NCBI RefSeq assembly: GCF_002272835.1
Contig: NZ_MLAO01000002.1
Location: 1-64,000, forward strand
Length of the DNA: 64,000 nucleotides
Source of the DNA: Helicobacter sp. 11S03491-1
GTDB lineage: Bacteria > Campylobacterota > Campylobacteria > Campylobacterales > Helicobacteraceae
Reading direction: 5' to 3'
Shown here: positions 54,499 to 63,795 of the stretch, in pieces
Layout of the letters: every line of letters starts with the position of its first letter
Numbering within the stretch: the stretch's first letter is position 1
The notes under the pieces: generated by a model
What the model saw: the letters and a program-made list of their open reading frames with translations, nothing else
The model's database searches: none
Told to the model about the DNA's origin: nothing
Program-made: the position numbers and the translations under genes

Positions 54499-55794
54499 AT
54501 GTTTGAGATTGTATTGCCCAAACAAGTTGCTCATCTTATTGCAATATTAGAAAATAATGGATTTGAGGCTTATGTTGTAGGGGGTTGTGTGCGTGATAGT
54601 TTATTGAGAGAGAATTTTTTGAATTTTTCAGATATTTTTCCAAAGGATTGGGATATTGCAACCTCAGGCATGCCCCAAGCTCTCATGAATATATTGAAGG
54701 CATCAGGAATTTTGGCAATCCCTACGGGTATCAGGCATGGCACAATAAGTGCTGTGATAGAAGGAAAAACTTATGAGATCACAACTTATCGCACAGAAAA
54801 TGAATATGAACATCACCGCAGACCTAAAAAAGTTGGCTTTGTCCAAAATATTCAAGAAGATCTGTTTAGACGAGATTTTACAATCAATGCTATGGCATAT
54901 CACCCAATACGTGGGCTTGTTGATGTTTGCGGGGGAAGAGAAGATTTAGAAAATAAAATTATTCGCGCTGTTGGGAATGCTAATGAACGCTTTGAAGAAG
55001 ACGCCTTAAGGATATTACGAGCACTCCGATTGGCTTCCGGGATTGGTTTTGAAATTTTTTGTCAAACCAAGGAAGCTATTTTTTCTCATAAAAAACTTTT
55101 GAAATTTATATCAAAAGAACGACTTAAAAAAGAGATTGAAGAGTTTATTTGTGGGCAATATGTGCGAGGTGTATGGGAAGAATATGCTGAAATTATTGCT
55201 TTTGTGTTAGATGATGAGGGAGAATTTTTTAATCAAACCCGGATTTTACAAAAAAGCAAAGAAACTCTCAAAATCATTGAGTATTGCCCAAGAAATCCAA
55301 CAATAAGAATGACAGCATTATTTTGTGGCATGAAAGATCCTTTCAAAACAGCTCAAAAAATTTTGAAAAATCTCAAATATGATAATAAAAACACAAAAAC
55401 AATCCTAAAACTTATCAAATACACTTCTATTCCCCTTTGCGATGAGAAGCAATGGATTAAAAAATACTTGCGTCTTCTGGGAAAAGAGGATTTTAAGATG
55501 TTTTTAGATCTTCAATATGCCAAAGCTAAAGCTTTTGATCCTCAAGAAGACAATCAAGAAGAATTAGAAAAACTACAAAGTATTTTTGAAAAGCTTCAAG
55601 AAATTCTGCAAAAAGAAGAAGCTTTTATGCTAAAAGATTTGATGATTAATGGGCATGATCTTCAAGCCCTTGGTGTCCAAAAAGGCAAGGAGATCCATAA
55701 TATCCTTGAGGCTATCCTTGATGCCATCATCCATGAGGATATTCCAAATACCCAAGAGACAATCATTGAGTTTGTTAAGAAAAATTTTTTATAA
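54499..55794 (+). CDS. CCA-adding tRNA nucleotidyltransferase / poly(A) polymerase family
   Basis: A 431-residue class II nucleotidyltransferase. AYVVGGCVRDSLL (about 24-36) binds the nucleotide, PKDWDIATSG holds the two catalytic aspartates, and RRDFTINAMAY with EDALRILRALRLA are later family motifs. The C-terminal half is helical RNA-binding. Because the tRNA here has its CCA encoded, the enzyme would repair or polyadenylate. Which of the two activities applies cannot be read from sequence. Confidence 0.9.
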   Translation: MFEIVLPKQVAHLIAILENNGFEAYVVGGCVRDSLLRENFLNFSDIFPKDWDIATSGMPQALMNILKASGILAIPTGIRHGTISAVIEGKTYEITTYRTENEYEHHRRPKKVGFVQNIQEDLFRRDFTINAMAYHPIRGLVDVCGGREDLENKIIRAVGNANERFEEDALRILRALRLASGIGFEIFCQTKEAIFSHKKLLKFISKERLKKEIEEFICGQYVRGVWEEYAEIIAFVLDDEGEFFNQTRILQKSKETLKIIEYCPRNPTIRMTALFCGMKDPFKTAQKILKNLKYDNKNTKTILKLIKYTSIPLCDEKQWIKKYLRLLGKEDFKMFLDLQYAKAKAFDPQEDNQEELEKLQSIFEKLQEILQKEEAFMLKDLMINGHDLQALGVQKGKEIHNILEAILDAIIHEDIPNTQETIIEFVKKNFL

Positions 55795-56442
55795 CCATAT
55801 AAGTGACTTATTAAGTATTGAGAAAAAGGTAAATATTAAGGGGATTTGTCTTTAGCAGATTGATGAAGACCATGCAAAAATAATCCCAAATATTTCTCAA
55901 AATCAATGACTAAAATATTAAAATACATATCTCATGCCAAGAATATAATGCCATCAAAGCTATAAAATCTTTTATTTGATGTGATAAATATTGATAAATC
56001 TATTATTAATAAGAAATAATCTCACAGGAAATATTTTCAAAATAATTCTCCTTTTGGTATAGATTATTATGAAAGAAATTATTTGAAAAATAATATTAAA
56101 TATTTTAGTGGGATTGTTTGAAGTTCATTGATGTTGGGTTGTTGTTTGAAAAAAAGGTGTTATTACGAACGATTATAGCCCTTCGTTTTGATATTCAATC
56201 AAAGCTATCGCATTGTTAAAAGAACAAAAAATGATTAAGGACAGAAAAATACCGGCATACATATAAAATTCTCAAAAAACTTTTTTATTTTTGACTTATA
56301 TTTTTTTAAGATTAATAATTATTTCTATAAATATATATAAAATATTGTTTTTAGCCTAAAAGGAGTAGTTTATTTATCAATAAAATGATTTTTTATAAAA
56401 ATCAAGTATGCTATAATAATGAGAGATAAAATGAGGTAGAGA
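55795..56442. other. 648-bp gene-free stretch with a hairpin
   Basis: No frame has coding character. At 56169-56215 the sequence can fold: TTTGAT/ATCAAA around ATTCA, with ATAGC/GCTAT stacked below across an asymmetric bulge (CCTTCGT). It could be a small RNA or a relic. The last 80 bases are the promoter and leader of the dihydrouridine synthase gene. The rest is A/T-rich with no repeats that I can see. Confidence 0.45.
56409..56417 (+). promoter_or_regulatory. Extended -10 promoter for dus
   Basis: TGCTATAAT, a full extended -10 match, lies about 25 bases before the ATG at 56443; GAGGTAGAG is the ribosome binding site. Confidence 0.7.
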
Positions 56443-57429
56443 ATGCAAATAAATTTTAATAACCTACTCATGCTTGCGCCTTTGGCCGGCTATACGGACC
56501 TTCCTTTTAGAAGCGTAGTGAAAAAGTTTGGGGTAGATATTACTGTGAGTGAAATGATTAGTTCTCATGCTTTGGTTTATGCCAATGCCAAAACACAAAA
56601 AATGGTTGAAAAATCTCCTTTTGAAACGCCTTACTGCGTCCAAATCGCAGGTTCAAAGGAAGATATTCTCAAAGAAGCTATCAATGTGCTTAACACAATA
56701 GAAGGCATTGATATTATTGACTTTAATTGTGGTTGCCCTGCTCCAAAGGTTGCCAATCATGGCAATGGAAGTGGATTACTTAAGGATCTCCCCCATTTGG
56801 TCAAAATGCTTCACATTATTAAAGAAAATACCAACAAACCCTACACAAGTGTAAAAGTTAGGCTTGGTTTTGATAAAAAAATTCCTTCTGAGATCGCTCA
56901 TGCCCTCAATGATTCTCCTGTGGATTTTGTCGTAGTCCATGGTCGCACACGTAGTGATAGCTATAAAAAAGACAGGATTGATTATCAAAGTATTGGGATG
57001 ATGAAGCAAATTCTTAAAGTTCCTTTGATTGCTAATGGCGAGATTGCAAATGTGAAAAAGGCTAAGGAGGTTTTGGATATTACAGGAGCAAATGGTTTGA
57101 TGATAGGGAGGGCGGCTTTGAGTTCTCCTTGGATATTTTGGCAGATTAAAAACAATACAGATACTATCCCCTCTATTGTGAAGAAGGAATTAGTGTTGCA
57201 ACATTTTGATGCTATGGTAAAATTCTATGGAGAAAGAGGGGTCGTGATGTTTCGAAAAAATCTCCATGCTTATGCAAAAGGGCATAATGGAGCAAGTGAA
57301 TTTCGCACAAAGGTTAATTCAATGACCTCCGGCAAACAAATGCGTGAAAATATTGCAATATTTTTTGATGAAAGCATCATTGAGGACGATTTACCTGTGT
57401 TAGTTGAGCTTAACAAAAAAAGCATATAA
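56443..57429 (+). CDS. tRNA-dihydrouridine synthase
   Basis: A 328-residue flavin enzyme that reduces uridines in tRNA D loops. MLAPLAGYTDLPFRSVVKKFG opens the FMN barrel; YCVQIAGSKED, then DFNCGCPAPKV holds the catalytic Cys; KVRLGF and VVHGRTRS bind FMN phosphate and substrate; IANGEIANVKKA closes. It is closest to DusB-type proteins by these motifs. It is followed 21 bases later by an outer-membrane protein gene. Confidence 0.94.
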   Translation: MQINFNNLLMLAPLAGYTDLPFRSVVKKFGVDITVSEMISSHALVYANAKTQKMVEKSPFETPYCVQIAGSKEDILKEAINVLNTIEGIDIIDFNCGCPAPKVANHGNGSGLLKDLPHLVKMLHIIKENTNKPYTSVKVRLGFDKKIPSEIAHALNDSPVDFVVVHGRTRSDSYKKDRIDYQSIGMMKQILKVPLIANGEIANVKKAKEVLDITGANGLMIGRAALSSPWIFWQIKNNTDTIPSIVKKELVLQHFDAMVKFYGERGVVMFRKNLHAYAKGHNGASEFRTKVNSMTSGKQMRENIAIFFDESIIEDDLPVLVELNKKSI

Positions 57430-57450
57430 TTTAAAGAAAAAGGTTTAGAA

Positions 57451-58317
57451 TTGAAATATTTTTTACTTCCATTTCTATTATTTTTTCCTTTGTGGAGTGG
57501 GGAAAATAACTTATTTGTAGGCTTCGGAGGGGGACAAAGCTTAGGACAAGCATATAAAACAAGTTTTTGGCAACAAGCAACCAAAGATAATTCCGGTTGT
57601 GCCGGAGGGACTTGTATTGGCAATAAAACAAGTGGTAGTTATGCGAGTGCTAAAAGCAATTCTTTTATGGCAATGGTAGGGGATGAGTTTTTTGTTGATC
57701 AATATAAAATCTTTGGGCTTAGGATTTATGGCAGTATTGAATATGCAAATGCTTCTTTGGGAAATTTAAAGAGCAAAAAAAATCAAGAGGGCAGAGATAC
57801 AAGTTTTACAACCATTACAGGCACAGATTCCACGACAGGATCCCCTACTATAGGGGTTTATAATATGAAATCTGCTCCTCCTCCTCAAGAAGAATTATTT
57901 CATAATGGCGTATGGAATGCTTATAGTGTGAATTTAGATTTTTTTCTTAATCTTCCTTTAGATTCGATTATCAAAATGTTTTATAGCAAAATGTTTTTTT
58001 TCAAAATTGGGGTATATGCAGGAGGGGGTGTTGAATATGCAACTTTAAGAAGTAGTTCTTGGGAAAATAAGGCGATTGAAAAAAATGAGAAATTTTTTGC
58101 TTCAGGAAGTGGATTTTTTGCAAATTTAGGAGGTTCTATTTATTTGGGAAGACATAATCGTATCAATATAGGCATCAAGATCCCTTATTATTCACTGAAT
58201 TCTCAAAATTGGCATAATTTTGGCAGTCCTGATCCTTGGGAGCAACAGCTTTTAAGGCAAAATTTTGATATTAAAAAAAATAGAGAATGGCGAGTGAGTT
58301 ATGTTTTTTTATTTTAA
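57451..58317 (+). CDS. Outer-membrane β-barrel protein, Helicobacter type
   Basis: A 288-residue protein starting at TTG with AAAAAGG upstream. Signal peptide 1-17 (MKYFLLPFLLFFPLWSG), then NNLFVGFGGGQSLGQAY, the opening strand seen in Helicobacter outer-membrane proteins. Two Cys in CAGGTC (about 50-55) may form a disulfide in an extracellular loop. The ending WRVSYVFLF has the terminal Phe for insertion. Function is unknown; adhesin or porin roles are common in the family. The stop overlaps rmuC by 4 bases, tail to tail. Confidence 0.85.
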   Translation: MKYFLLPFLLFFPLWSGENNLFVGFGGGQSLGQAYKTSFWQQATKDNSGCAGGTCIGNKTSGSYASAKSNSFMAMVGDEFFVDQYKIFGLRIYGSIEYANASLGNLKSKKNQEGRDTSFTTITGTDSTTGSPTIGVYNMKSAPPPQEELFHNGVWNAYSVNLDFFLNLPLDSIIKMFYSKMFFFKIGVYAGGGVEYATLRSSSWENKAIEKNEKFFASGSGFFANLGGSIYLGRHNRINIGIKIPYYSLNSQNWHNFGSPDPWEQQLLRQNFDIKKNREWRVSYVFLF

Positions 58318-59630
58318 TCATGATTTTTTTCATCATAAGAGATAGTTGTTTTTGGGTCTGAATTTTGAATTTTTTTAATTCTGTCAAGGATATTACCTCT
58401 GCCTATTTGGAGTGATTTATTTGCATTTTCATATCGATTTTGAAGCGTTTCAATGCTTTTTCCTATATCATCCATATACCTGCAAAAGGTAATAAGCTTT
58501 TCTTTGAGTGTCTCTAATTTAGAAATAATATGGCGATAGTCTTTATCAATTTGTTCATTTTTCCATAAATTATTAATAGTCATTAAAATAGACATAAGCG
58601 TAGTGGGCGAAGTAAGCACAACTTTCATATTATAGGCCTTGTTGAATAAATCAGCATCCGCGTGCATAGCTTCTATGAAAGCCCCCTCAATAGGGATAAA
58701 CATAATGGTAAAATCAGGGCTTTTGCCTTGTGTTAAAAGATGGTATTTTTTATTACCAAGCTCATTAAAATGTATATAAATATTCGATACTAAAAGATTT
58801 TTATTTTTTTCAATATCTTCTTTGGATTCTGAGGCAATGAGAGCATCATAAGCATTCAAATTCAGTTTGGCATCAATAATAATAATTCTTTCATCAGGGA
58901 GATTGAGAATAATATCAGGTTGATAACGTTTGCCGGAATCTTCATCTTTAAATTGAGTTTGTTTATGATAATTTTGTCCCTCCACAAATCCATTTCTTTT
59001 TAAAAGTGATTCTAAAATCATTTCTCCCCAATTCCCTCTGGTTTTGCTTTCACCCTTGAGGGCTTTGGTAAGATTGGAGGCTTCTTTAGAAATAGTTTCA
59101 TTAAGATCTTTGAGGAGTTTGATTTCTGTAATAAGGCTTGTCCTTTCTTTGATTTGCTCTTGTTTGAGGTTTTCAAAGGCTTCTTTGAAGTCTTTGATTT
59201 CTTTTTGGAAAGGCTGGAGAGTTTTGCTCTGGGCTTCTTTGAAGTCTTGAGTTTTGTTTTCTAAAATCTTTTGACTTAAATTTTCAAATTCTAATTTAAG
59301 TTCTTTTTTGATTTTGTCTGTGTCGTGTAGCTCTATTTTGAGAGATTGTAATTTTTCTTGTTCGTCTATAAGGCGTTGCTCGTAATAATATTTTTGCGTG
59401 TTGTTTTGTTGTTCAAGATTTTTTATAGCAGATTGTAATTTTTCTTGTTCATTCAAAAGGGATTTTTCATAATAATTTTTTTGCAAACTAAGTTCTGTTT
59501 CAAGTTCGGTAATTCTTGTTTGTAATTTGTGGATATTTGGAGTGTTCCCAACAAATTTAAAATGATAAATTCCTAAGACAATGAGGGCTGTAAAAAAAGT
59601 TATAGATAAAAAAATAAGAAATATAAGCAA
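58314..59630 (-). CDS. RmuC-family DNA recombination protein
   Basis: A 438-residue protein with an N-terminal membrane helix (1-20), a long coiled coil (about 30-190, many Glu/Lys/Gln heptads) and the RmuC nuclease-like domain. SKTRGNWGEMILESLLKRNGF and YQPDIILNLPDERIIIIDAKLNLNAY carry the PD-(D/E)xK-type core; FIPIEGAFIEAM is the family's third block. RmuC limits DNA inversions in E. coli; its activity is otherwise poorly known. Confidence 0.92.
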   Translation of the reverse strand: MLIFLIFLSITFFTALIVLGIYHFKFVGNTPNIHKLQTRITELETELSLQKNYYEKSLLNEQEKLQSAIKNLEQQNNTQKYYYEQRLIDEQEKLQSLKIELHDTDKIKKELKLEFENLSQKILENKTQDFKEAQSKTLQPFQKEIKDFKEAFENLKQEQIKERTSLITEIKLLKDLNETISKEASNLTKALKGESKTRGNWGEMILESLLKRNGFVEGQNYHKQTQFKDEDSGKRYQPDIILNLPDERIIIIDAKLNLNAYDALIASESKEDIEKNKNLLVSNIYIHFNELGNKKYHLLTQGKSPDFTIMFIPIEGAFIEAMHADADLFNKAYNMKVVLTSPTTLMSILMTINNLWKNEQIDKDYRHIISKLETLKEKLITFCRYMDDIGKSIETLQNRYENANKSLQIGRGNILDRIKKIQNSDPKTTISYDEKNHD

Positions 59631-59715
59631 TATTTTCTCCTGAAATTAAAAAATGTTATTGTACTCTTGTCATAGATAAAAATTCAATAGTTGATCTTAA
59701 AGATAAAATATTATC

Positions 59716-60582
59716 TCAAGCTTTTGATCTGTCTTTGGAAATATAAATTCCAACAAGTACAATTACGATCCCTGTAAGCTCTATCCATGTTAATCTTTCA
59801 TTGAAAATAAAAAGCGCATAGATGGCTGCAATAACAGGTTGGGTGAGAATCAACACAGAAGCAAGCTGAGAGGTGATTTTGCCCAAGCAATAACTTAGCC
59901 CTCCTTGACCCAAAATTTGAGAAAAGATTGCCAACCCTAGAAGTGGCCACCATGAAGACCAAGAATGCGGGTATTTGATCCCTTCAATCAAAAAAGTCGC
60001 AGGGATAAGAACAATCAAAGATCCAAACCCGCTATAAAACATAATCTCAAAAGCAGAAACTTTTTCTCTTAGCTTATAAACAACGGCTAAAAATAGCCCA
60101 TAAAATATAGAAGCGCAAAAAGCAAATGAATTACCCTTGGTGCTATCTGTCCCTTCTGCCACTCCTTTGCCTTCTAACAAAACAACAAGCCCAAAGAGAG
60201 TGATGAATAATCCAAATAAAAATTTTTTAGGAATTTTTTCTTTATAGAGAAAGTAAGAAATAGGGATAATGGTAAAAGAGACAAGATTTCCTAAAAGATT
60301 TGCATTCGCTACTGTAGTAAGATGGAGAGAAACATTCCATAAGAGGAAATCGCATGCAAGAAAAATACCTGCAAACATTATCACTAAAATATTTTTAAGA
60401 GAAATTTTTTGCTTGTTTTGGTAAATAAAAGGGAATAAGAATACAATAGACACAAGGACACGATAAAATCCTGTATTGATAGGTCCTATTGGACTTAATT
60501 TTACAAAAATACTCCCCAGCCCCAAAGAGCAAATTACAAGCATAGTCAGAAAAATATTAAATCCGGAATTATTTCTTATCAT
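59716..60582 (-). CDS. EamA-family (drug/metabolite) transporter
   Basis: A 288-residue inner-membrane protein with ten helices made of two EamA repeats (about 10-140 and 150-285). The end of repeat two, LTQPVIAAIYALFIFNERLTWIELTGIVIVLVGIYIS, is typical. The exported compound cannot be told. It lies 12 bases downstream of the MFS gene on the same strand, so the two are probably co-expressed exporters. Confidence 0.87.
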   Translation of the reverse strand: MIRNNSGFNIFLTMLVICSLGLGSIFVKLSPIGPINTGFYRVLVSIVFLFPFIYQNKQKISLKNILVIMFAGIFLACDFLLWNVSLHLTTVANANLLGNLVSFTIIPISYFLYKEKIPKKFLFGLFITLFGLVVLLEGKGVAEGTDSTKGNSFAFCASIFYGLFLAVVYKLREKVSAFEIMFYSGFGSLIVLIPATFLIEGIKYPHSWSSWWPLLGLAIFSQILGQGGLSYCLGKITSQLASVLILTQPVIAAIYALFIFNERLTWIELTGIVIVLVGIYISKDRSKA

Positions 60583-60594
60583 TATATTTTGTCT

Positions 60595-61758
60595 TTAAAT
60601 AGTCCGTGAGCTTTTTAGAGTGATAAGCAAAGCAGGAAGCACAAAAATCGCGGCAAAGATAGGGTTAAAGACTATCCCTAAACGTGCAAAAACAATCCCT
60701 CCAACAAAAGAAGCCAAAGCAATACCTACATTAAAAGCTCCTTCATTAATGCTAATGGAGCTATCTGTAAAATTGGGAGTATATTTTTGCGCACTTATCA
60801 TTGTAAGGGTTTTTAGTGGTGAGATACCTCCAAAGGCAAAAAATCCCATCAAACATAAATTAATGATGACCATTGTTTGAGAATAAGCACTTAGGGTTAT
60901 GAGTGCATAGATGATTGCTTGTCCTACCAGAATAATACGTAAAGACATGATAGAACCCTTTAAATCAGTAAGTCTGCCTCCAACAAGATTGCCAATAATG
61001 GCACAAACACCATATAAAAATAAAATAACGCCAATCATTTTTTTATCAAAATGGCTTATATTTAAAAGCAAATCAGCAATATAAGTATAAAGCACAAATC
61101 CCCCACCACATGTGCAGATGGTGATGATATAGCATTTAAGCAATGGAGGGACTTTTAGGGCAAGGATAAGATATTTGATTTTAGTCGCAGAGCCATGGAG
61201 ATGGTTGGGCATGATAATAAAAACAGCTATAAATGCAATGCTTGTTAAAATAAAAATCAACAAAAAAACAGCTTGAAAGCCAAAAGTTTGCCCAACAAAA
61301 GTCCCCAAAGGCACACCTGTAACAAGTGCAATTGTCAATCCCGAAACCATAATAGCAATCCCTTGAGTTTCTTTGCCTTTTTTGGCAACCTTGGCTGCAG
61401 CAATTGTAGCAATTACAAAAAATACTCCATGCATAAATCCTGCCACAACTCTGGCGAATAAGCTTAAATAAAAGTTGCTGCTTATGGCGATAGTAAGGTT
61501 TGCAAGGGCAAAAATGCCTAAGTTAATCAAGAGTTGGTATTTGCGATTTAGCGGGCTTAAGGGAATACTCAATAAAGGTGCTCCAATAACTACACCAATA
61601 GCATAAATAGTTACCAGCCATCCTGCAGTTGGTTGGGTAACTTGAAAATACTTAGCAATATCAGGAAGAATCCCGGCTACAATAAATTCAGTAACACCCA
61701 TACAAAAAGAACTTAAAGCTAAAGCAAAAATAGCTTTATTCGAAGAGTTTTGTTTCAT
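60595..61758 (-). CDS. MFS transporter, AraJ/YdhP-like
   Basis: A 387-residue membrane protein with about 12 helices. FCMGVTEFIVAGILPDIAKYFQVTQPTAGWLVTIYAIGVVIGAPLL fits the DHA1 sub-branch around AraJ/PbuE/YdhP, whose members export sugars, purines or drugs. It has a normal length and no signs of decay. Transcribed with the EamA gene. Substrate unknown. Confidence 0.87.
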   Translation of the reverse strand: MKQNSSNKAIFALALSSFCMGVTEFIVAGILPDIAKYFQVTQPTAGWLVTIYAIGVVIGAPLLSIPLSPLNRKYQLLINLGIFALANLTIAISSNFYLSLFARVVAGFMHGVFFVIATIAAAKVAKKGKETQGIAIMVSGLTIALVTGVPLGTFVGQTFGFQAVFLLIFILTSIAFIAVFIIMPNHLHGSATKIKYLILALKVPPLLKCYIITICTCGGGFVLYTYIADLLLNISHFDKKMIGVILFLYGVCAIIGNLVGGRLTDLKGSIMSLRIILVGQAIIYALITLSAYSQTMVIINLCLMGFFAFGGISPLKTLTMISAQKYTPNFTDSSISINEGAFNVGIALASFVGGIVFARLGIVFNPIFAAIFVLPALLITLKSSRTI

Positions 61759-61872
61759 TGATTTTCCACAAATAATGTTTTAGGGATAGGATTTTATCTC
61801 AAAAATGTGTATTCTAAATTTAAAAATAGATTTTTAATGTTAAAATAGGCTTATTTTATAGAAGGGAATATT

Positions 61873-62736
61873 TTGAAAAAGGTTTTTATAGTTTTTTTTC
61901 TTTTATGTATTGGGTTGAATTCATGGGGGCAAGAGTCTCTCAAAGATGGTAAAGGCAAAATTGTAGGGGGGATAGCTATCACAGTTAATGGCGATCCTAT
62001 TACATTATATCAGATCCAACAGACAGAAAAAAAATTCAAATTTAGCAAACAAAAAGCTATTGATAAGCTTATTGCAGAGAAGATTAAAGATCAAGAAATT
62101 AAACGTTTGAATATTCATGTTGATGATGCCAAGGTTGAAGAAGAGATTGATAATATTGCTAAACACAATGGAATGGATAGGGATAATTTTGTAAGCGCGC
62201 TAATGCATCAAGGCATAAGTTATGGGAAGTATAAAGATGAACTCAAAGAACAGATACAAACTCAGGAACTTTTGAGAAATATTTTGCTTTCAAATGTCAA
62301 TACTGCAGGAGAAACACAAATGCGTGATTATTATAATAAGCACAAAGAAGAATTCAAAATTCCCAAAGATGTTGAGACAGTTCGATATATTTCTCGCGAT
62401 CCTCAAGCGCTTAAAAAGGCTATTGAAAATCCAATGATGAATATTGCGGGCGTAGATCGCGGGGAAGAAAAAATTTCTTTAGAATCACTTAATTCTCAAA
62501 TTGCTCAAGTATTTATTAAGACAGAAAAAAATGCTTTTACTCCTGTTCTTAATGCAGGAGGAGGAAGTTATGTATCCTTTTTTATTAAGGATAAAATAGG
62601 TCAGACAGAGATCCCTTTTGCCCAAGCTAAGAATTTTATCGCTCAAAAATTAGTTGAGGGCAACCAAGATAGAATCTTGGATGAATATTTTGAAAAAATA
62701 AAAGTAAAAGCAAAAATTAATGTCATAAGAGAATAA
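61873..62736 (+). CDS. SurA-like periplasmic chaperone, apparently without a parvulin domain
   Basis: A 287-residue protein starting at TTG after GAAGGGAA. Signal peptide 1-19. IAITVNGDPITLYQI (about 33-47) and AIDKLIAEKIKDQEIKRLNI match the SurA N-terminal domain, in which long helices bind unfolded outer-membrane proteins. The family's prolyl isomerase motif is not evident, although residues 150-260 may be a degenerate one. It is likely to chaperone β-barrel proteins, many of which are encoded here. It is followed directly by the TPR gene (TAAATG). Confidence 0.82.
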   Translation: MKKVFIVFFLLCIGLNSWGQESLKDGKGKIVGGIAITVNGDPITLYQIQQTEKKFKFSKQKAIDKLIAEKIKDQEIKRLNIHVDDAKVEEEIDNIAKHNGMDRDNFVSALMHQGISYGKYKDELKEQIQTQELLRNILLSNVNTAGETQMRDYYNKHKEEFKIPKDVETVRYISRDPQALKKAIENPMMNIAGVDRGEEKISLESLNSQIAQVFIKTEKNAFTPVLNAGGGSYVSFFIKDKIGQTEIPFAQAKNFIAQKLVEGNQDRILDEYFEKIKVKAKINVIRE

Positions 62737-63795
62737 ATGAAGGATATTGCTTTTATTTATAGAGATCCTTTGTTTGGAATCGCAATTTTAATTGCAATTA
62801 TTGCGATTGTAGCTTTGGCTGATTATAGTCGCAATCGTTACCGTTCTAAAAAACGATCCCAATCTTTGAAAAATCTTGCTAAGTCTTATGAATATGCAGG
62901 TTTGAATGATGGGGTTATGGAATTTTTATCTCTGGCGCACAATCCGGTCCCTACACTCATGTTTTTGGCTCAAACCTATGCTAAAAGCGGGGATAATGAG
63001 CAAGCGATAAAAATTTATTTAAGTATGCTTGAAAAAACTTTTGAATCAAAAGACAAAATCCCAATTTTAGAGGCTTTGGGCATTACTTATTTTAATGCCG
63101 GATTCTTACAAAGAGCAAAAAATATTTTTCTTGAAGTGTTAAGAAGTTACCCTAGAAATTCTGGGGTTTTGTCTTATTTGATGCGTACTTATGAGAGTAT
63201 GGGAGAATACAAAAAAGCCTTAGAAGTTTTGGATTGTTTAGATGAATTGGAATTTGGCTCCAATAATCAGACTAAAGAAATTAGCGATAATAAAAATTAT
63301 CTCTATTTAATGATGATTATTAATGAGAATTTTCTTTCTTTAGAACAAAAACAAACTCAAATTGTTGCCTTAATGCACAAAGCTCCATCATTAAATAAAA
63401 TGGCATTAGCCTATCTCAAGACATATCACTTGCCTATATTTTGGCAACAGATATTGCAATTGTCTGATATTGATAATTTGATTGATTTGTTTTGGGGTTT
63501 TTTACCGGATGAAATTCCTTTTGAAATGATTGAAAATAGACAAAATATTTTAGATATTTATCGTGCTAAAGGATATATATGTGATGATAAAGAATGCGCC
63601 TTATTTGAATTGGAGCTTTTAAGAGTACTTCACCAAAATTCTCATCTCAAGGGGAGTATAGATTTTGAATACCGTTGCCATAGCTGTAAAAATATTTTTC
63701 CTTTTGATTCCTATCGTTGCCCTTCTTGTTCAGAACTGGGGATGATGGATTTGATCTTGAAACTTCGTAGAGTAAAAAATCATGAAACAAATTAA
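62737..63795 (+). CDS. LapB/YciM-like TPR protein with C-terminal zinc ribbon
   Basis: A 352-residue protein. A membrane anchor at about 12-29 is followed by basic residues (RNRYRSKKR), then TPR repeats from 40 to 310 with [14 protein letters not shown] and [13 protein letters not shown], and a C-terminal rubredoxin-like ribbon CHSCK…CPSC. This order, and the last segment YRCHSCKN…YRCPSC, is that of E. coli LapB (about 389 residues), which regulates lipopolysaccharide synthesis by presenting LpxC to FtsH. Orthology is inferred from layout and local similarity. It overlaps rnhA by 14 bases. Confidence 0.78.
   Translation: MKDIAFIYRDPLFGIAILIAIIAIVALADYSRNRYRSKKRSQSLKNLAKSYEYAGLNDGVMEFLSLAHNPVPTLMFLAQTYAKSGDNEQAIKIYLSMLEKTFESKDKIPILEALGITYFNAGFLQRAKNIFLEVLRSYPRNSGVLSYLMRTYESMGEYKKALEVLDCLDELEFGSNNQTKEISDNKNYLYLMMIINENFLSLEQKQTQIVALMHKAPSLNKMALAYLKTYHLPIFWQQILQLSDIDNLIDLFWGFLPDEIPFEMIENRQNILDIYRAKGYICDDKECALFELELLRVLHQNSHLKGSIDFEYRCHSCKNIFPFDSYRCPSCSELGMMDLILKLRRVKNHETN

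Noticed and set aside
55649-55855. Short frame at the end of the CCA/poly(A) polymerase gene
   Set aside because: Mostly inside that gene in another frame; no ribosome binding site or family match.
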